The notes under the pieces were generated by a model that saw nothing but the letters and a program-made list of their open reading frames with translations, had not been told where the DNA came from and ran no database searches. The translations under genes were made by a program, and so were the position numbers. A DNA stretch of 36,678 bases from a virus, in the IMG/VR virus record IMGVR_UViG_3300034121_001318, positions 1 through 36,678 of that record; one strand, written 5' to 3'. Shown here piece after piece: positions 1-6,542 of this stretch; position 1 is the first letter of the stretch, and the number at the start of each line of letters is the position of its first letter.

Positions 1-127
1 CGCTCCTTTGCAGGGGCAGACGATCAAAGCCGTTGCATTCAACACCACGAACAACACAGTCGTATCGACCAACCAAATTGCGTTCACAAGATTGGCGGCT
101 CTTGGAGGAACCGCAGAAATTCCGGGT
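1..127. repeat. 127-bp terminal overlap, left copy
   Basis: Bases 1-127 are identical to 36552-36678. The reading frame that enters at the right end continues without interruption through this copy, so the contig closes into a 36,551-bp circle. The length matches the largest k-mer of common short-read assemblers, which points to an assembly overlap on a circular or circularly permuted molecule rather than a packaged direct terminal repeat. Confidence 0.97.
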
Positions 128-403
128 TTTGCGGTGCTTTCTGGAACCAACTCAATGGGGCTTTTTGTGGCAAGCCAACTTGGCATTGGCATCTACCTTG
201 GCTTTTCCCACAACGGAACCCGAGTTTTCCTGATCAGCAGCAACGCGATTCGGGCGGAAAATCCTATCACGTTTAACAACACGACCAACGCTGCCACCAC
301 ACGCACAAACCTCGGGCTGGGCAGTGGTTTGATCACGAACGTCCTCGCTGGCACGAACACGCTGGTTTTCTCCAACGGCATTTTGACGGGGGTAAATCCG
401 TGA
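1..403 (+). CDS. Secreted or fibre-like protein, 3' part (starts at 36502)
   Basis: This is the distal part of the 150-residue protein whose ATG lies at 36502. The mature part is Asn/Thr/Gly-rich and ends in a segment of the type TNAATTRTNLGLG, a pattern I associate with repeats in phage tail fibre proteins. The next gene starts at GTG 400, overlapping its stop by 4 bases, so the two are probably translationally coupled. A fibre or virion surface role fits the position, but the signal peptide would instead suggest export from the infected or lysogenic cell. The function is unproven. Confidence 0.7.
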   Translation, partial: APLQGQTIKAVAFNTTNNTVVSTNQIAFTRLAALGGTAEIPGFAVLSGTNSMGLFVASQLGIGIYLGFSHNGTRVFLISSNAIRAENPITFNNTTNAATTRTNLGLGSGLITNVLAGTNTLVFSNGILTGVNP

Positions 404-585
404 GCCTCCACGACCCAATAGAATTTCTTTCGCGGCCATTTGTCGGCGTGACCACCAGCCTCGGCAGCGTGGTCTTTAGCTTGCTTCCTCACTTGGAAAC
501 AGGGATGCGCGTCTCGGCCTTGGTCATGGGCGTCTTCATCGCGTTCATGTCGGCCCGCAAAGCCTGGAGGGATCGCAACAAATGA
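400..585 (+). CDS. Small membrane protein
   Basis: This 61-residue protein starts at GTG, overlapping the previous stop by 4 bases (GTGA). It has hydrophobic stretches at about residues 14-30 and 36-52 and a basic tail (ARKAWRDRNK), giving one or two membrane segments with the C-terminus likely cytoplasmic. It lies in the late operon far ahead of the lysis genes. A second holin-like or accessory membrane protein is possible, but no family is recognised. Confidence 0.6.
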   Translation: MSLHDPIEFLSRPFVGVTTSLGSVVFSLLPHLETGMRVSALVMGVFIAFMSARKAWRDRNK

Positions 586-950
586 GCACTTGCAACTCCA
601 TGACCGCTGATTTGTGCTGGGTGCGCGGCGACTCAGGACGCCTCGATGTAACCGTGGCCAGCGCAGACGGCACGGCCTACGACCTCACCGGGGCAACCTT
701 GTTCCTAACGGTGAAAAACGCTTTGACCGACGCCGACAGTGCAGCCGTGATCAGGAAAGAGGTCACCAGTCACGACAACGCGGCGGGTGGGCTTTCCCAC
801 TTTGATCTGCTCACGACCGACAACGCGACCAACGGACGCCGGTTCTACGATGTCCAACTGAAAGACAGCACGGCCAAAATCTTCACGCTTTTCGGCGGGC
901 TTTGGAACGTCAGCCAGGACGTGACCACCCGCACCGCACCGCTCGCTTAA
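582..950 (+). CDS. Baseplate or fibre-like structural protein
   Basis: This 122-residue protein starts at ATG 582, overlapping the previous stop by 4 bases. The sequence is predicted to be mainly beta strand, with alternating hydrophobics and a segment (DGTAYDLTGATLFLTVK) that resembles the N-terminal domain of baseplate upper (BppU-like) proteins in tailed phages. It sits between fibre-type genes. The most likely role is a small virion adaptor or fibre-attachment protein. The assignment rests on pattern resemblance only. Confidence 0.6.
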   Translation: MSTCNSMTADLCWVRGDSGRLDVTVASADGTAYDLTGATLFLTVKNALTDADSAAVIRKEVTSHDNAAGGLSHFDLLTTDNATNGRRFYDVQLKDSTAKIFTLFGGLWNVSQDVTTRTAPLA

Positions 951-954
951 ACTC

Positions 955-2571
955 ATGGCCGCATACTACAAAGTAGACGTTAGCTTAAGCACCAACTCGG
1001 TAACGGTTGGCGCGCCTTCACCGCAGGAGGTGATCGTGACGTTGCCGCTGGTTGGGCCGCAGGGCGCAACCGGGGCAACCGGGGCAACTGGGGCAACGGG
1101 GCCAGCGGGCAGCGGCATTGAAATTCTCACCACGCAGGGCGACTTACTTTATCGCGGCGCATCCGAGGGCCAACGATTGCCTATCGGCACTGCGGGGCAA
1201 GTTCTAAAGGTTTCGGGAGGCATTCCCGTGTGGAGTGCAGAGTCGGGCGCGGTTTCATCGGTGGCAGGCCGCACAGGGGCCGTGACCCTCGCCGTGGCCG
1301 ATGTCGCCAATGCGGTGGCCTCCTCCGACTCCCGACTTTCAGACGCCCGCACGCCGCTTTCCCACACCCACGGAAACCTCACCAACGCCGGGGCCATCGG
1401 CACAACCAGCGGACTTCCGCTTAAAACAGGCACGAGTGGCGTCATCGAGGCGGGGGCATTCGGGACGGCGGCAGGGAGCTTTTGCGAGGGCAATGACTCC
1501 CGCCTTTCGGACGCACGCACGCCAAGCAGCACGCTTGCCCACGCCGCGAGCCACGCAACGGGCGGCACAGACGCCTTGGCCGTGCGCGACCTTGGCGGCA
1601 TTAGCATCGAAACGCGCTCATCTGTCAGCTATTCGACCGACCAAACATTATCCGCTGCACGCAACACACGCTTATTTGTCAGCAACACAAATGCCTCGGG
1701 CATTAACCTCGATCTGCCGATAGGCAGCGCAGGCGCACTTGAAGGCGACACCTACGCAATCGTCGGCGGTTCGACCGTATCGGGGCCAATTATCATCCGC
1801 CGCTGCGTATTTCTGCCCACAACCTATATCGAAATTGCCAGAATAACTGCCGGAGGGCAGAGCTTTACACTGCGGGCGGCCGGAGGGGGGACAGGAGCGT
1901 GGGAGGTGGTCGGCGTCAATACCCACACGCACGTTGCCGCCGACATCACCGGCCTGCCCACCGCCTCTACCACCACACCCGCCGCCCTCGGCACGGCAGC
2001 GGTCGGGACAGGCTCGACCTTTGCCCGCGCCGACCACGTTCATGCCATGCCGACTGCGGCGAATGTAGGCGCAGCGCAAGCCGTCACCGACATCGAGCTA
2101 ATAGCCGACGCCACCACCACAATTACGACCGCGCAGCTTCCCGCTCGCGGCATTGCTTACTCGGACGGCGAAGCCACATTTACCGTCAATCTCCCGACAC
2201 CCGACATCCGCCAAAGCGGACTGACGTTTTCAATCAAGTCGGAATACGAAGGCGCAAGCGGTCCAAACTTTATCACGGTGGTTCACGACTCGGTAAATTT
2301 GTTGACCACCTACGAATTGGACGAAGATGAGGCCAGCATCGACTTTCTTTGGGACGGCTATGCTTGGACATACAGTTCCACCTATCGACTCCGCAGTTTT
2401 CCGAATCGCGTATTACAACTGCCCAACGCCAGCGGAACCCTCGTAGTCAGCAGCACCACCGGGATCACAGGCGCAGACGCCGTGACCAACATCGTCTCCC
2501 TCACGCAAGCCGAATACAACGCCATCGGCAGCCCCAACGCGGCCACGCTCTTCCTCATCACCGACCCGTAA
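955..2571 (+). CDS. Tail fibre protein with collagen-like tract
   Basis: This 538-residue protein is a probable receptor-binding or side fibre. Residues 34-54 form a Gly-X-Y collagen-like tract (GPQ, four GAT, GPA, GSG), a trimerising element common in fibres. It is followed by a segment with the fibre signature DLLYRG...G and by two copies of a DSRLSDARTP motif near residues 124 and 184 with SHTHG or AHAASH after them. HTHV and ADHVHAM segments near 325 and 360 add further His-rich turns typical of fibre shafts. It starts at ATG 955, four bases after the previous stop. The C-terminal third has no recognised domain and would be the receptor-binding end. Confidence 0.85.
   Translation: MAAYYKVDVSLSTNSVTVGAPSPQEVIVTLPLVGPQGATGATGATGATGPAGSGIEILTTQGDLLYRGASEGQRLPIGTAGQVLKVSGGIPVWSAESGAVSSVAGRTGAVTLAVADVANAVASSDSRLSDARTPLSHTHGNLTNAGAIGTTSGLPLKTGTSGVIEAGAFGTAAGSFCEGNDSRLSDARTPSSTLAHAASHATGGTDALAVRDLGGISIETRSSVSYSTDQTLSAARNTRLFVSNTNASGINLDLPIGSAGALEGDTYAIVGGSTVSGPIIIRRCVFLPTTYIEIARITAGGQSFTLRAAGGGTGAWEVVGVNTHTHVAADITGLPTASTTTPAALGTAAVGTGSTFARADHVHAMPTAANVGAAQAVTDIELIADATTTITTAQLPARGIAYSDGEATFTVNLPTPDIRQSGLTFSIKSEYEGASGPNFITVVHDSVNLLTTYELDEDEASIDFLWDGYAWTYSSTYRLRSFPNRVLQLPNASGTLVVSSTTGITGADAVTNIVSLTQAEYNAIGSPNAATLFLITDP
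1063..1101 (+). repeat. 9-bp tandem repeat coding the collagen-like tract
   Basis: The unit GGGGCAACC (with T in place of the last C once) is repeated about four times and codes for the GAT triplets. Copy-number change would stay in frame and alter fibre shaft length. Confidence 0.8.
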
Positions 2572-2574
2572 GTT

Positions 2575-3414
2575 ATGGCACTTTTACAAAAAGGTTATCT
2601 CGGCGCCACGCCGCTGTTTCGCAACACGTCGTGGTTTGAGGGCACGACAGGGAAACCTATAAATGCCTCCAGCGTTGTCACGGTCACGGCGGACAACACA
2701 GCGCACGTCAAGGGCGGTTGGCAGGAACTAATCGCCAGCACCTCTGCTGATGCTTCGTATGTTGTTATCGACGCGGGCGCGTATACCAGCGGCGCGGACA
2801 CCGCTACGCTTCTTGATTTAGGAACAGGGTCCAGCACCAACGAGACAGCTTTAATCTCTGACGTTGCCATTGGGTCCGCAGCGCGACAAGCCAACCGCGC
2901 CGCGCTTTGTTTTGGTGTTCCCATCAAAATCGCGTCTGGCACACGCTTGTCCGCTCGCATTCAGAGCGTAGTTTCTGGCGGAAAAACCGCGACCATCCAA
3001 GTTTATACTTTTAACATGGGCGACTACGCCGCCGCGCCCACCAGTGTCGATGTTATTGGCACCAGCACGGCGACCAGCGCAGGGACCGCCATGTCTGGTT
3101 CGTCTGGAAACTGGGTGCAAATCATTGCTTCAACCACCCGCGCCTATCGCGGTGTCGTAGTTGTGCCAAGCGCCAGTTCCGCCTCATTGGGTGATATTAT
3201 TATTGAGTATAAGCTCGGCACGGGCGCAAGCCTTGCAGAAGTAGAGGTTGGCCGAACATTTGCACATTACAGCAACATTGAGACAGCAGGAAATGGTGTA
3301 ACTCTATTGCCTGTTTTGGCGCAAAACATTCCAAGCGGAACGCGGTTGTCGATTCAACATAACATTGCTTCAGGCCCTGGCTCATACGATGTCACCCTCA
3401 TCGGCATCCCATAA
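2575..3414 (+). CDS. Probable fibre or virion surface protein
   Basis: This 279-residue protein follows the collagen-tract fibre after three bases. It is rich in Ser, Thr, Ala and Gly with a regular alternation that predicts beta structure, and it has no signal peptide or membrane segment. No family is recognised. Its position between the fibre and the small protein at 3417 suggests either a second fibre subunit or a receptor-binding tip. The start at ATG 2575 is the first in frame, and no good ribosome binding site precedes it, as for most genes here. Confidence 0.65.
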   Translation: MALLQKGYLGATPLFRNTSWFEGTTGKPINASSVVTVTADNTAHVKGGWQELIASTSADASYVVIDAGAYTSGADTATLLDLGTGSSTNETALISDVAIGSAARQANRAALCFGVPIKIASGTRLSARIQSVVSGGKTATIQVYTFNMGDYAAAPTSVDVIGTSTATSAGTAMSGSSGNWVQIIASTTRAYRGVVVVPSASSASLGDIIIEYKLGTGASLAEVEVGRTFAHYSNIETAGNGVTLLPVLAQNIPSGTRLSIQHNIASGPGSYDVTLIGIP

Positions 3415-3416
3415 TT

Positions 3417-3854
3417 ATGCAAAACTGGCACATCCTCTACAACACCACGACTGGCCAAAGCGTCAGCATCGGCACCGTCATCGCTGATCCGCTGCCCGAA
3501 GGTATCACCGCGCTCCCGCTCACCGACGCCGAAGGCGAGGGACTTCAAAATGGTTTGCTCAAGTGGGACGAGGAGACCAGGACGCTGGTGCCTACGCCTG
3601 CGCCGACCGTGACCGCTGAAGAAGCAGTCAGCAAATTCTTTACTCCCTACCAGACCATCGCGCTTCAGCGTTTTGAGATGGCCCTGCTCCAAGCAGGCAA
3701 GCCCCTCGGCCCGAAGATGACCGCCGCGAAGACGTGGCTTGAAGGCGTCATGCTTGCGTGGGCCGTGGACCCAACACCGCAGGAATCTTTCGGTGAGCCG
3801 CAGGCGACCTTTGCCGAGGCCAGCGCGGAGGCGGTTGCGGATCTCGCTGGGTAG
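3417..3854 (+). CDS. Possible fibre assembly or hypothetical protein
   Basis: This 145-residue protein has a short beta-type N-terminus (to about residue 55) and a helical C-terminal half beginning at a Pro/Thr linker (TPAPTVTAEEA). Location directly after fibre genes and before the lysis genes is where tail fibre assembly chaperones often lie, and the two-part layout (binding strand region plus helix) would fit. No conserved family motif is seen, so the role is an inference from position. Confidence 0.5.
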   Translation: MQNWHILYNTTTGQSVSIGTVIADPLPEGITALPLTDAEGEGLQNGLLKWDEETRTLVPTPAPTVTAEEAVSKFFTPYQTIALQRFEMALLQAGKPLGPKMTAAKTWLEGVMLAWAVDPTPQESFGEPQATFAEASAEAVADLAG

Positions 3855-3857
3855 GCT

Positions 3858-3863
3858 TTGACA
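3858..3863 (+). promoter_or_regulatory. TTGACA box before holin-like gene
   Basis: TTGACAC lies in a 24-base gap, 15 bases before ATG 3879, with CGAGG between. It is not part of a stop codon here (the upstream stop is TAG at 3852-3854). Confidence 0.45.
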
Positions 3864-3878
3864 CCCCTGCCGAGGTCT

Positions 3879-4046
3879 ATGGATTACCTCGTTAGCAAGC
3901 TCAAAGAAAAGAGCACCTATGCGGGCCTGCTGGCCCTGCTTTCCGCCGCTGGGTTGGCTATCGACCCTGAGCAATTCGGCGCGATTGCCACCGTGATCGT
4001 CGCCTTGGTCGGTGCGTTTGAAGTCTTCCGCAAGGAGCGGCCTTGA
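3879..4046 (+). CDS. Holin-like membrane protein
   Basis: This 55-residue protein begins at ATG 3879 with GAGG seven bases upstream. An in-frame TTG at 3858 is less likely because it lies in the TTGACA box. It has a short amphipathic lead (Lys/Glu-rich), a hydrophobic helix at about residues 13-25, a PEQFGAI turn, a second hydrophobic helix at about 32-45 and a charged end (FRKERP). This two-helix layout with a central PEQ resembles small phage holins. It is the first gene of a holin, lipoprotein, endolysin cassette, overlapping the next gene by 4 bases. Confidence 0.7.
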   Translation: MDYLVSKLKEKSTYAGLLALLSAAGLAIDPEQFGAIATVIVALVGAFEVFRKERP

Positions 4047-4231
4047 TCCGAGCGATTGCCTTGGCGCTGGCCGCGCTTGCCCTCACCGGCTGCGCCACGC
4101 TTGACGGCATTTCGTTCGGGCTCGATCTGGCGAATGCCGAGACAACCGTGAGCTTCCGCCACGGCGACGGCAAAACCGTTTTGGCTGCCGAGCAGGACGG
4201 CAAAACTGTGCGGGCGCATTTTAGACGGTGA
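4043..4231 (+). CDS. Small lipoprotein, spanin-like (Rz1-type)
   Basis: This 62-residue protein starts at TTG 4043, overlapping the stop of the holin-like gene (TTGA). It has a basic start, a hydrophobic stretch and the lipobox LTGC at residues 15-18, so the mature protein would begin at Cys18 with an acyl anchor. Size and place between holin-like and endolysin genes fit an outer-membrane spanin subunit, which would disrupt the outer membrane in the last lysis step. No separate inner-membrane spanin was found, so it might act alone or with an unrecognised partner. Lipoprotein status is well supported; the spanin role is inferred. Confidence 0.65.
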   Translation: MIRAIALALAALALTGCATLDGISFGLDLANAETTVSFRHGDGKTVLAAEQDGKTVRAHFRR

Positions 4232-4758
4232 AACTTTTCTCATGGTTAAATCGTTTATTGCGGGCCTCGCAAAATGGCCCAGCGCCGACCTCGCCGAACT
4301 CCTCCTTGCCATCCAGCGCATCCTCCACAGTCGCGTCGAGCATCAAGCCGAAACCAAGCGCAGCAAAAGCAAGCGAGTGGGCGGCTGACCCTCGCAGCGA
4401 GAAGAACCTCGCCACGGTCCAGCCGCATTTGGCGAAGATAGGCCGCGAGCTTCTGCGCCGATTAGCCGCCGAGGGGCTGACCTTCAAGGTGATCCAAGGC
4501 CGCCGCACGCAAGCCGAACAAGACGCGCTCTACGCCAAAGGCCGAACGGCCCCCGGCCCCAAGGTCACATGGACGCGCAACTCGCGTCACTTAACTGGCC
4601 GCGCCATCGACCTTGCGCTTTTCCAAGGAAAGAACGTGGTCTGGGAATCCAAGCACTACACCCGTGCGGGGGAAATTGGCGAAGAGCTTGGCCTTGTCTG
4701 GGGCGGGCGGTGGCGCGGCGGCAAGACCGACAGGCCGCATTTTGAGTTGCGCGCTTAA
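4228..4758 (+). CDS. Endolysin, M15-type L-Ala-D-Glu/D,D-peptidase
   Basis: The peptidase domain spans about residues 55-176 and would cut peptidoglycan cross-links or stems. Zinc-binding residues of the M15/VanY pattern are visible: His121 and Asp128 in SRHLTGRAIDLA, and His171 in RPHFEL, with Glu152/153 as the likely catalytic acid. The GTG start at 4228 overlaps the lipoprotein stop by 4 bases. Residues 9-50 are a Ser/Pro-rich, low-complexity stretch that the family lacks, and another ORF (4242-4388) covers the same bases in a second frame. The true start could therefore be later, but no ATG is available in this frame. It is the last gene of the rightward late operon. Confidence 0.85.
   Translation: MKLFSWLNRLLRASQNGPAPTSPNSSLPSSASSTVASSIKPKPSAAKASEWAADPRSEKNLATVQPHLAKIGRELLRRLAAEGLTFKVIQGRRTQAEQDALYAKGRTAPGPKVTWTRNSRHLTGRAIDLALFQGKNVVWESKHYTRAGEIGEELGLVWGGRWRGGKTDRPHFELRA
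4242..4388 (+). CDS. Possible small overlapping ORF in the endolysin 5' region
   Basis: An ATG at 4242, ten bases after the lipoprotein stop, opens a 48-residue frame (starting MVKSFIAGLAKWPSADLAE) in a different frame from the endolysin. Its codons are G/C-ending in keeping with the genome, and it forms a plausible amphipathic helix with a Lys/Arg-rich tail. The endolysin frame over the same bases is low-complexity. It stops within two codons of where the conserved peptidase domain begins. It may be a real gene, or the start of an endolysin produced by a +1 shift, or chance. Confidence 0.35.
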   Translation: MVKSFIAGLAKWPSADLAELLLAIQRILHSRVEHQAETKRSKSKRVGG

Positions 4759-4767
4759 AAGCGTAAC

Positions 4768-4925
4768 CTTTAATAACGCGCACTGCTATTAAAGCGAGGG
4801 GCGGTATCGTTTAATGATACATCGGCAGCCGATGTGGATAGAAAAGGCCACACTTCTGCACAAGTGTTTGCGGTTTAACCCGTGGATTCTGACGGGATTA
4901 AACCCATCGAATCTGATGGGATTAA
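4768..4925. promoter_or_regulatory. Cluster of dyad symmetries between convergent operons
   Basis: This gap between the rightward late operon and the leftward operon holds successive inverted repeats: CTTTAATA/TATTAAAG (4768-4794), a 17-bp palindrome ACATCGGCAGCCGATGT (4819-4835), ACACTT/AAGTGT (4850-4867), and two TTAA-bounded hairpins (4873-4903 and 4898-4925). The last two share TTAAAC, so they cannot form together. Their units are near direct repeats 23-24 bases apart. The obvious role is bidirectional transcription termination; protein binding or an origin is the alternative. Confidence 0.6.
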
Positions 4926-5068
4926 CGCCAGGTAAGCCAAAGAAATCCCACATTCGCCAGGGCATACCCGCCAAAGGCCACCGCCATCGGGCCATTGCCG
5001 TCGCGGAGGAAGCCACCCGCCGTCAGCACATACAGGCCGGTGCAAACCAAGAGCGGCCAGAAAGTCAT
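4922..5068 (-). CDS. Small two-helix membrane protein
   Basis: This 48-residue gene is shorter than usual gene-finding cut-offs. Its ATG at 5068 overlaps the stop of the HExxH peptidase gene by 4 bases (ATGA). The protein has two hydrophobic segments, residues 3-20 (TFWPLLVCTGLYVLTAGG) and 27-46, joined by a short RDGNGP turn. It would be an inner-membrane hairpin. Its stop lies inside the last inverted repeat of the convergent gap. It is the last gene of the leftward operon. The function is unknown. Confidence 0.7.
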   Translation of the reverse strand: MTFWPLLVCTGLYVLTAGGFLRDGNGPMAVAFGGYALANVGFLWLTWR

Positions 5069-5409
5069 TTGTCCCGCCTATGCTGGCCAATGCTGATCTT
5101 CCCTGCACAAAACGTGTTGGCCAACCAGCGCGCAACCACGGAAACCACACGCTCATGGTCGCGGATGTGCGTTTCGTCCACGCACGGCATGGTGGCGTGG
5201 CCGACTTCGTGGGCAACGATGCCAAGCAAGTTTCCTTTGAGCGCCTGCGGGTGGAAGTAAACCACACGCTTACGAAAATCTGTCATGCCTTCGCACAACT
5301 CCTTAGACGGGGGCCGCTGGACCTTGACCGTCCACCACTCTCCATCAAGCTTGAAGCGCAGGGTTGGCCTCTTGCTGCGCCTGCGCGGGGTGCTGGCGGG
5401 CTTTTTCAT
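5065..5409 (-). CDS. HExxH zinc peptidase-like protein
   Basis: The gene runs from ATG 5409, giving 114 residues; longer in-frame upstream extension overlaps the preceding gene and is basic low-complexity. The zinc motif HEVGH is at residues 67-71, followed by a Cys/Asp/Glu/His-rich region (PCVDETHIRDHE, 75-86) that could supply a third ligand. The length and layout recall small phage metalloproteases of the SprT or ImmA type. It directly follows a winged-helix-like gene, and an ImmR/ImmA-like control pair is a possible reading. The catalytic motif is clear, the substrate unknown. Confidence 0.65.
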   Translation of the reverse strand: MKKPASTPRRRSKRPTLRFKLDGEWWTVKVQRPPSKELCEGMTDFRKRVVYFHPQALKGNLLGIVAHEVGHATMPCVDETHIRDHERVVSVVARWLANTFCAGKISIGQHRRDK

Positions 5410-5410
5410 G

Positions 5411-5698
5411 CTAAAGGAGGCGGTAGTGCGGAACAGGCCGCGTCTGCGCTGCGAGCTTGACCGTGAAAACCTTCCGCTCGGCACGGCCCGAGGCAACGAG
5501 CTTGGCAATGACGATCGAGGTGGCGCAGTCACTACGGCCACGCGCCTCGGCCAATTGCCGCACGGTGAACCACCCAGCAGGAACAACCTCCGCAACCGCG
5601 CTGCCCGCGCTTAACACGGCGCACCATTTTTCAAGGTCGGAGTCAGAGGAGGGTGGCAGCTTGCCGCCACCCTTTGCGGTCGAAAGTTTCGACTTCAT
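5411..5698 (-). CDS. Winged-helix-like DNA-binding protein
   Basis: This 95-residue protein starts at ATG 5698, overlapping the stop of the phosphoesterase gene by 4 bases, and ends one base before the next ATG. Residues 47-90 follow a winged-helix plan: a helix with GWFTVRQLAEARGRS, a recognition-type helix (CATSIVIAKLVASG) and a basic beta wing (RAERKVFTVK). It could be a regulator of the leftward operon or of lysogeny. The fold is an inference from the pattern, and no named family was recognised. Confidence 0.55.
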   Translation of the reverse strand: MKSKLSTAKGGGKLPPSSDSDLEKWCAVLSAGSAVAEVVPAGWFTVRQLAEARGRSDCATSIVIAKLVASGRAERKVFTVKLAAQTRPVPHYRLL

Positions 5699-6435
5699 AG
5701 AGGCAGGCGGTAATGAGGAGAAAGCGTGACCATGTTGACCGTGCAGGCGCTGTCGCAGTATTCGCCGTAGGCGAAGCCATGTCGCCAAGCCAAGGTCTGC
5801 CGGCGGCCTGCGGCATACTCCATGTCCAAGCGAGCCAGGCAGCCGATGTTGTAGCCAATAGCGTCAGCGTGCGTCCTGGCTGACTCCATTGCCACGCGAT
5901 GTGTGTGACCGAAGCAACAATGCGCGCCGACCGTCTCCGCTGTGTCGCGTGCGGCGCTGACGTTGAACAAAGATCCGTGTAAGAAGGCTGTGCCACCAAG
6001 GTAGCGCACCGAGTCGCGGGCCATGCCGCGATAGGGGATGATCTCGGTTTTGTATTTGGCTAGGTTGTCGTGGATCTTTGCCATAACCGCGCCGGCGGCA
6101 TAGGCCACGACCTGGTTGGCGCTGTGGGCAAGGGAAACGGCGCGGGCCTCGTGGTTGCCGTGGAAATACATGGTGGGCCGCATCTCGTGCAGGAACGAAA
6201 GCCCGGCGAGCAGATCGTCCATCAAGGACTCGGCGCGGTCGGGGTCATCTGGATCACGGCGAGCGCCGGCGCGGAGACAGGCGAGGTCAATGGCGTCACC
6301 GAGGTGGATGCGCGTCTCGGGCTTGTATCGGTCGAGGAAAGTCAGGAACGCTTCGCGGGCCTTGGGGTCTATGTCGGAGCCGTGACTACAAGAAACGCCG
6401 ACCCACTTCTTCCATTTACGGGTGATTGCCGCCAC
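5695..6435 (-). CDS. Calcineurin-like metallophosphoesterase
   Basis: This 246-residue protein has the ordered motifs of the family: motif I region SCSHGSDID (15-23), HLGDAID (44-50), FHGNHEAR (91-98), FLHGS (His153) and FGHTHR (175-180). Members hydrolyse phosphomonoesters or diesters with two metal ions. Motif I is odd: the usual Asp of SDxH is Cys16, so one metal ligand would be missing or replaced by the nearby Asp21. The start is GTG 6435; no in-frame ATG lies upstream. It heads a four-gene leftward operon with 4-base overlaps, preceded by a TTGACA box. A nuclease or nucleotide phosphatase role is likely, but the substrate is unknown. Confidence 0.85.
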   Translation of the reverse strand: MAAITRKWKKWVGVSCSHGSDIDPKAREAFLTFLDRYKPETRIHLGDAIDLACLRAGARRDPDDPDRAESLMDDLLAGLSFLHEMRPTMYFHGNHEARAVSLAHSANQVVAYAAGAVMAKIHDNLAKYKTEIIPYRGMARDSVRYLGGTAFLHGSLFNVSAARDTAETVGAHCCFGHTHRVAMESARTHADAIGYNIGCLARLDMEYAAGRRQTLAWRHGFAYGEYCDSACTVNMVTLSPHYRLPL

Positions 6436-6449
6436 AGTGCGGCGGGGAG

Positions 6450-6455
6450 TGTCAA
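6450..6455 (-). promoter_or_regulatory. TTGACA box before phosphoesterase gene
   Basis: On the minus strand TTGACAC ends 14 bases before GTG 6435. This is the only copy of the element outside the rightward late operon, and it precedes the first gene of the leftward operon. Confidence 0.45.
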
Positions 6456-6542
6456 AGGGGCTGTCATAGGCATTTCATGCAATTAGTGGCAATCGTTGGC
6501 ACAGCTTTTGTAAAGCGTTCAGCCACAGCATAGGGCTCTCAC

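Noticed and set aside
1-127. Biological direct terminal repeat of the packaged genome
   Set aside because: The length is exactly a typical k-mer size and the terminase is of the cos-cutting GpA type, so an assembly overlap is more likely.
1149-1607. Minus-strand frame opposite the collagen-tract fibre gene
   Set aside because: It is a shadow of a repetitive G/C-rich coding sequence and has no motif of its own.
4873-4925. Short CRISPR array
   Set aside because: There are only two imperfect palindromic units that share bases, with no spacers and no cas genes. Hairpins or protein sites explain it better.
4875-5267. 130-residue minus-strand frame next to the convergent gap
   Set aside because: It is out of frame with the HExxH peptidase and the small membrane protein that cover the same bases and have clear features and coupled junctions.
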